7,952 nt of DNA from an uncultured Mailhella sp. (GTDB taxonomy: Bacteria; Desulfobacterota; Desulfovibrionia; Desulfovibrionales; Desulfovibrionaceae): NCBI GenBank assembly GCA_905192935.1, contig CAJJMX010000065.1, forward strand, positions 1 to 7,952, given 5' to 3'. The position numbers and the translations under genes are program-made. Position 1 is the first letter of the stretch; the number at the start of each line of letters is the position of its first letter. Under the pieces are notes generated by a model. It saw only the letters and a list, made by a program, of their open reading frames with translations, did not search any database and had not been told where the DNA came from. Shown piece after piece: positions 6,871-7,952 of this stretch.

Positions 6871-7133
6871 GACACATGAAACAATTTTGCATCACCAGGC
6901 CGCATTCTTCTCTTCATCATCCGTGCACAGGAGGCAAAGAAACAGACGATGCAGGGAAGGCTGCCGGAGTGGCCCGAAAAGTTGCAAAAAAAATATCTTG
7001 CCCCGGGCAAAGGAAGGAAGCTTTGACCGAAATGTCCGGAAACGACGGTGTTTCAGGCATGAGAAACGATAAAAAGGCGCATGACGCGGCCATTATTTAA
7101 TAGGCGGAGAGCCGAAGATATTTTTTCCCGCTC
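6871..7133. other. Non-coding spacer between two divergent promoters
   Basis: I see no convincing gene here. Short open frames on the + strand (6869-7072, 6876-7100) lack a ribosome site and have unremarkable composition. A 25-codon frame at 6949-7026 has AGGAGG but at an overlong 14-base spacing. The visible features are a 13-base palindrome (TTGCCC C GGGCAA, 6998-7010), an A-tract just before it, and an AT-rich patch (TTATTTAATA, 7094-7103) about 30 bases upstream of the right-hand -35 box. Regulator-binding sites for either operon could lie here. Confidence 0.6.
6998..7010. promoter_or_regulatory. Palindromic site, possible operator
   Basis: TTGCCC (6998-7003) and GGGCAA (7005-7010) form a perfect 6-bp inverted repeat around a single C, next to an A-rich run. 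It lies about 125 bases upstream of the right-hand -35 box and about 190 from the trp one. The one-base centre is too tight for an RNA hairpin, so a dimeric protein site is the more sensible reading. No regulator is known from the sequence. Confidence 0.3.
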
Positions 7134-7163
7134 TTGACAGATTTTCCGAAGCGGCGCTATGAG
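7134..7163 (+). promoter_or_regulatory. Probable sigma70-type promoter of the ADH synthase operon
   Basis: A perfect -35 box TTGACA (7134-7139) is followed after 18 bases by TATGAG (7158-7163), a 4-of-6 match to the -10 consensus. The expected transcription start, near 7170, would leave a short leader of about 14 bases before the leader-peptide ATG at 7184. Its position directly before an attenuator-like leader supports it. Confidence 0.6.
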
Positions 7164-7183
7164 AGAGAAAAAGGTTGGAAATC

Positions 7184-7285
7184 ATGTTCAGCACGTTCCG
7201 CTCCGGTTACTTTACCTTCGCCAGCAGCTTCGGTTGCTGGTGCTATGCGTATTATTATTACCGGACAAGCGGCAGGCTGTGCTGA
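7184..7285 (+). CDS. Aromatic-rich leader peptide (Phe/Trp/Tyr codons) of the ADH synthase operon
   Basis: A 33-residue ORF, ATG 7184 to TGA 7283-7285, with AAGG nine bases upstream. Twelve of 33 residues are aromatic: Phe at 2, 5, 10, 12 and 16, Trp at 19, and Tyr at 9, 21 and 23-26. The stretch CWCYAYYYYR covers residues 18-27. It lies between a promoter and a strong terminator hairpin in front of an aromatic biosynthesis gene. This is the layout of Phe/Trp leader peptides such as PheL and TrpL, so the likely role is sensing charged tRNA-Tyr and tRNA-Phe. It is too short for routine gene calling and shows no other domain. The alternative, chance composition, is unlikely given four Tyr codons in a row in GC-rich DNA. 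Confidence 0.88.
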   Translation: MFSTFRSGYFTFASSFGCWCYAYYYYRTSGRLC

Positions 7286-7325
7286 TTTCTTCCGTCACAT
7301 CGCACAGGAATACAAAGCCGCAGGC
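7221..7325 (+). promoter_or_regulatory. Possible pause hairpin and antiterminator pairings of the aromatic attenuator
   Basis: Seen: CCAGCAGC (7221-7228) and GTTGCTGG (7233-7240) form an 8-bp stem, with one G-U pair, closed by a TTCG tetraloop, inside the leader ORF just before the Tyr codons. Two segments can compete for the left arm of the terminator: GCGGC (7269-7273) with GCCGC (7317-7321), plus TGT with ACA nearby; and GCTTCGGTT (7227-7235) with 7316-7325, nine pairs including wobbles and one bulge. CTGTGC (7277-7282) also pairs with GCACAG (7302-7307). A ribosome stalled on the Tyr codons (7244-7261) would leave 7269-7273 free, while one at the stop codon would cover it. Which pairing operates is inference. 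Confidence 0.6.
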
Positions 7326-7351
7326 ATATACAGAGCCGGCGGCTTTTTTTT
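7314..7351 (+). terminator. Attenuator terminator ahead of the ADH synthase gene
   Basis: AAAGCCGC (7314-7321) pairs perfectly with GCGGCTTT (7339-7346). After one A-G mismatch, GGC (7323-7325) pairs with GCC (7335-7337) around a 9-base loop. Eight T (7344-7351) follow. The hairpin ends 34 bases before the ADH synthase ATG and 29 bases after the leader stop codon, so it would block the operon unless an alternative fold forms. Confidence 0.9.
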
Positions 7352-7385
7352 CATGCCGCCGGGAGGCCTGCAGAGAGGTACCCCC

Positions 7386-7952
7386 ATGGAAGTCGGTTCG
7401 CTCAGAAGATTCAACCGCATCATCAATCCCAAAACCGGCCGCGCCATCATCGTTCCCATGGATCACGGCATGTCCGACGGCGCTCCCCGCGGTCTGCGCA
7501 ACATGGCAAAAGCCATCCACGACATGGACGAGGGCATGGCCGACGCCGTGCTTCTGCACAAGGGACTCATCCACAAGGCCGACTACGAATCCCACATGCG
7601 GCTCGGCTTCATCATGCACATTTCCGCCTCGACCAGTCTTTCGCGCCGTCCCAACAAGAAAATGCTCGTGGGCGACGTGGAAGAGGCCGTGCGTCTCGGC
7701 GCCGATGCCGTGTCCATCCACATCAATCTCGGCGACGACGACGAAAGCCTCATGATGGCCGACGCCGGAAGAATCGCCAAGGAATGCAGCCTCTGGGGCA
7801 TGCCTCTGCTCATGATGGTGTACGCCCGCGGCCACGACGTGGACAGCTACGACCCGCGCAACATCGCCCACTGCGCCCGCGTGGGCGCGGAGCTCGGCGC
7901 CGACATCGTGAAGGTGCCCTACACCGGCGATCCTGAGACCTTTGCCGACGTG
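7386..7952 (+). CDS. 2-amino-3,7-dideoxy-D-threo-hept-6-ulosonate (ADH) synthase, DhnA/FbaB-type aldolase, 3' end missing
   Basis: The frame gives 189 residues and runs off the window; family members are about 260-270 residues. The protein resembles archaeal ADH synthase (MJ0400 type), a class I Schiff-base aldolase that joins aspartate semialdehyde with a 6-deoxy-ketohexose phosphate. This starts an alternative route to dehydroquinate that bypasses DAHP. Seen: VPMDHGMSDGAPRGL with Asp26-His27, AVLLHKG at 54-60, GADAVSIHINLG at 105-116, Tyr146 in VYARG, and the Schiff-base lysine Lys176 in DIVKVPYTGD. The ATG at 7386 has GAGAGG seven to eight bases upstream. A plain class I fructose-bisphosphate aldolase of the same superfamily is the alternative; the aromatic-rich attenuator before it favours the aromatic role. 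Dehydroquinate synthase II would be expected next, outside the window. Confidence 0.9.
   Translation, partial: MEVGSLRRFNRIINPKTGRAIIVPMDHGMSDGAPRGLRNMAKAIHDMDEGMADAVLLHKGLIHKADYESHMRLGFIMHISASTSLSRRPNKKMLVGDVEEAVRLGADAVSIHINLGDDDESLMMADAGRIAKECSLWGMPLLMMVYARGHDVDSYDPRNIAHCARVGAELGADIVKVPYTGDPETFADV

Noticed and set aside
6949..7026. 25-codon ORF in the divergent spacer with an upstream AGGAGG
   Set aside because: The 14-base gap between AGGAGG and ATG is too long for efficient initiation, it overlaps the 6998-7010 palindrome, and no attenuator-like codon run is present.
7159..7755. 198-codon + strand frame starting at 7159
   Set aside because: It is out of frame with both the leader peptide and the ADH synthase gene, crosses the terminator hairpin, and turns into a Pro/Cys/Thr-rich shadow of the aldolase.
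7212..7871. 219-codon minus strand frame opposite the ADH synthase gene
   Set aside because: It is antisense to a gene with a clear family match, and its His/Val-rich translation has no recognisable motif.
1..7952. CRISPR array, transposon, tRNA or rRNA genes
   Set aside because: I saw no regularly spaced repeats, no transposase frame or terminal inverted repeats, and no tRNA- or rRNA-like sequence. The window is housekeeping biosynthesis with regulatory leaders.

Overview
This window looks like chromosomal DNA from a GC-rich, Desulfovibrio-like (Desulfovibrionaceae) bacterium. That assignment is an inference. It rests on an archaeal-type aldolase for aromatic biosynthesis (ADH synthase, DhnA/AroA' family) next to a complete tryptophan operon, with trpC and trpF as separate genes. 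No rRNA or other taxonomic marker is present.

Layout. Bases 1-54 hold the last codons of an unidentified + strand gene. It converges on a complete, tightly packed trp operon on the minus strand, transcribed right to left: trpL leader peptide (6744-6655), attenuator (6624-6591), trpE (6565-5135), a fused trpGD (5154-3568), trpC (3571-2753), trpF (2763-2107), trpB (2110-941), trpA (912-142) and a rho-independent terminator (77-53). Neighbouring genes overlap by 20, 4, 11 and 4 bases; only trpB-trpA has a short gap. Together they encode every step from chorismate to tryptophan. Between trpA and the terminator lies a long inverted repeat (95-138).

The right part is a divergent control region (about 6745-7385). 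To the left it contains the trp promoter (TTGACA at 6809-6804), a 29-residue leader peptide with three consecutive Trp codons, and a classical set of competing RNA segments ending in a terminator. To the right it contains a second consensus -35 box (7134-7139) and a 33-residue leader ORF (7184-7285) with 5 Phe, 1 Trp and 6 Tyr codons, four of the Tyr codons in a row. A strong terminator hairpin with eight T follows (7314-7351), and then the start of the ADH synthase gene (7386 to the window end, cut off).

Taken together, one intergenic region appears to drive two divergent operons. Each is governed by its own ribosome-mediated attenuator: Trp-sensing for the terminal trp branch, and Phe/Tyr(/Trp)-sensing for what is probably the common aromatic pathway starting from the alternative ADH route. 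The second attenuator is the most noteworthy item. It is too small for ordinary gene calling and would place a non-canonical shikimate entry pathway under aromatic amino acid attenuation.
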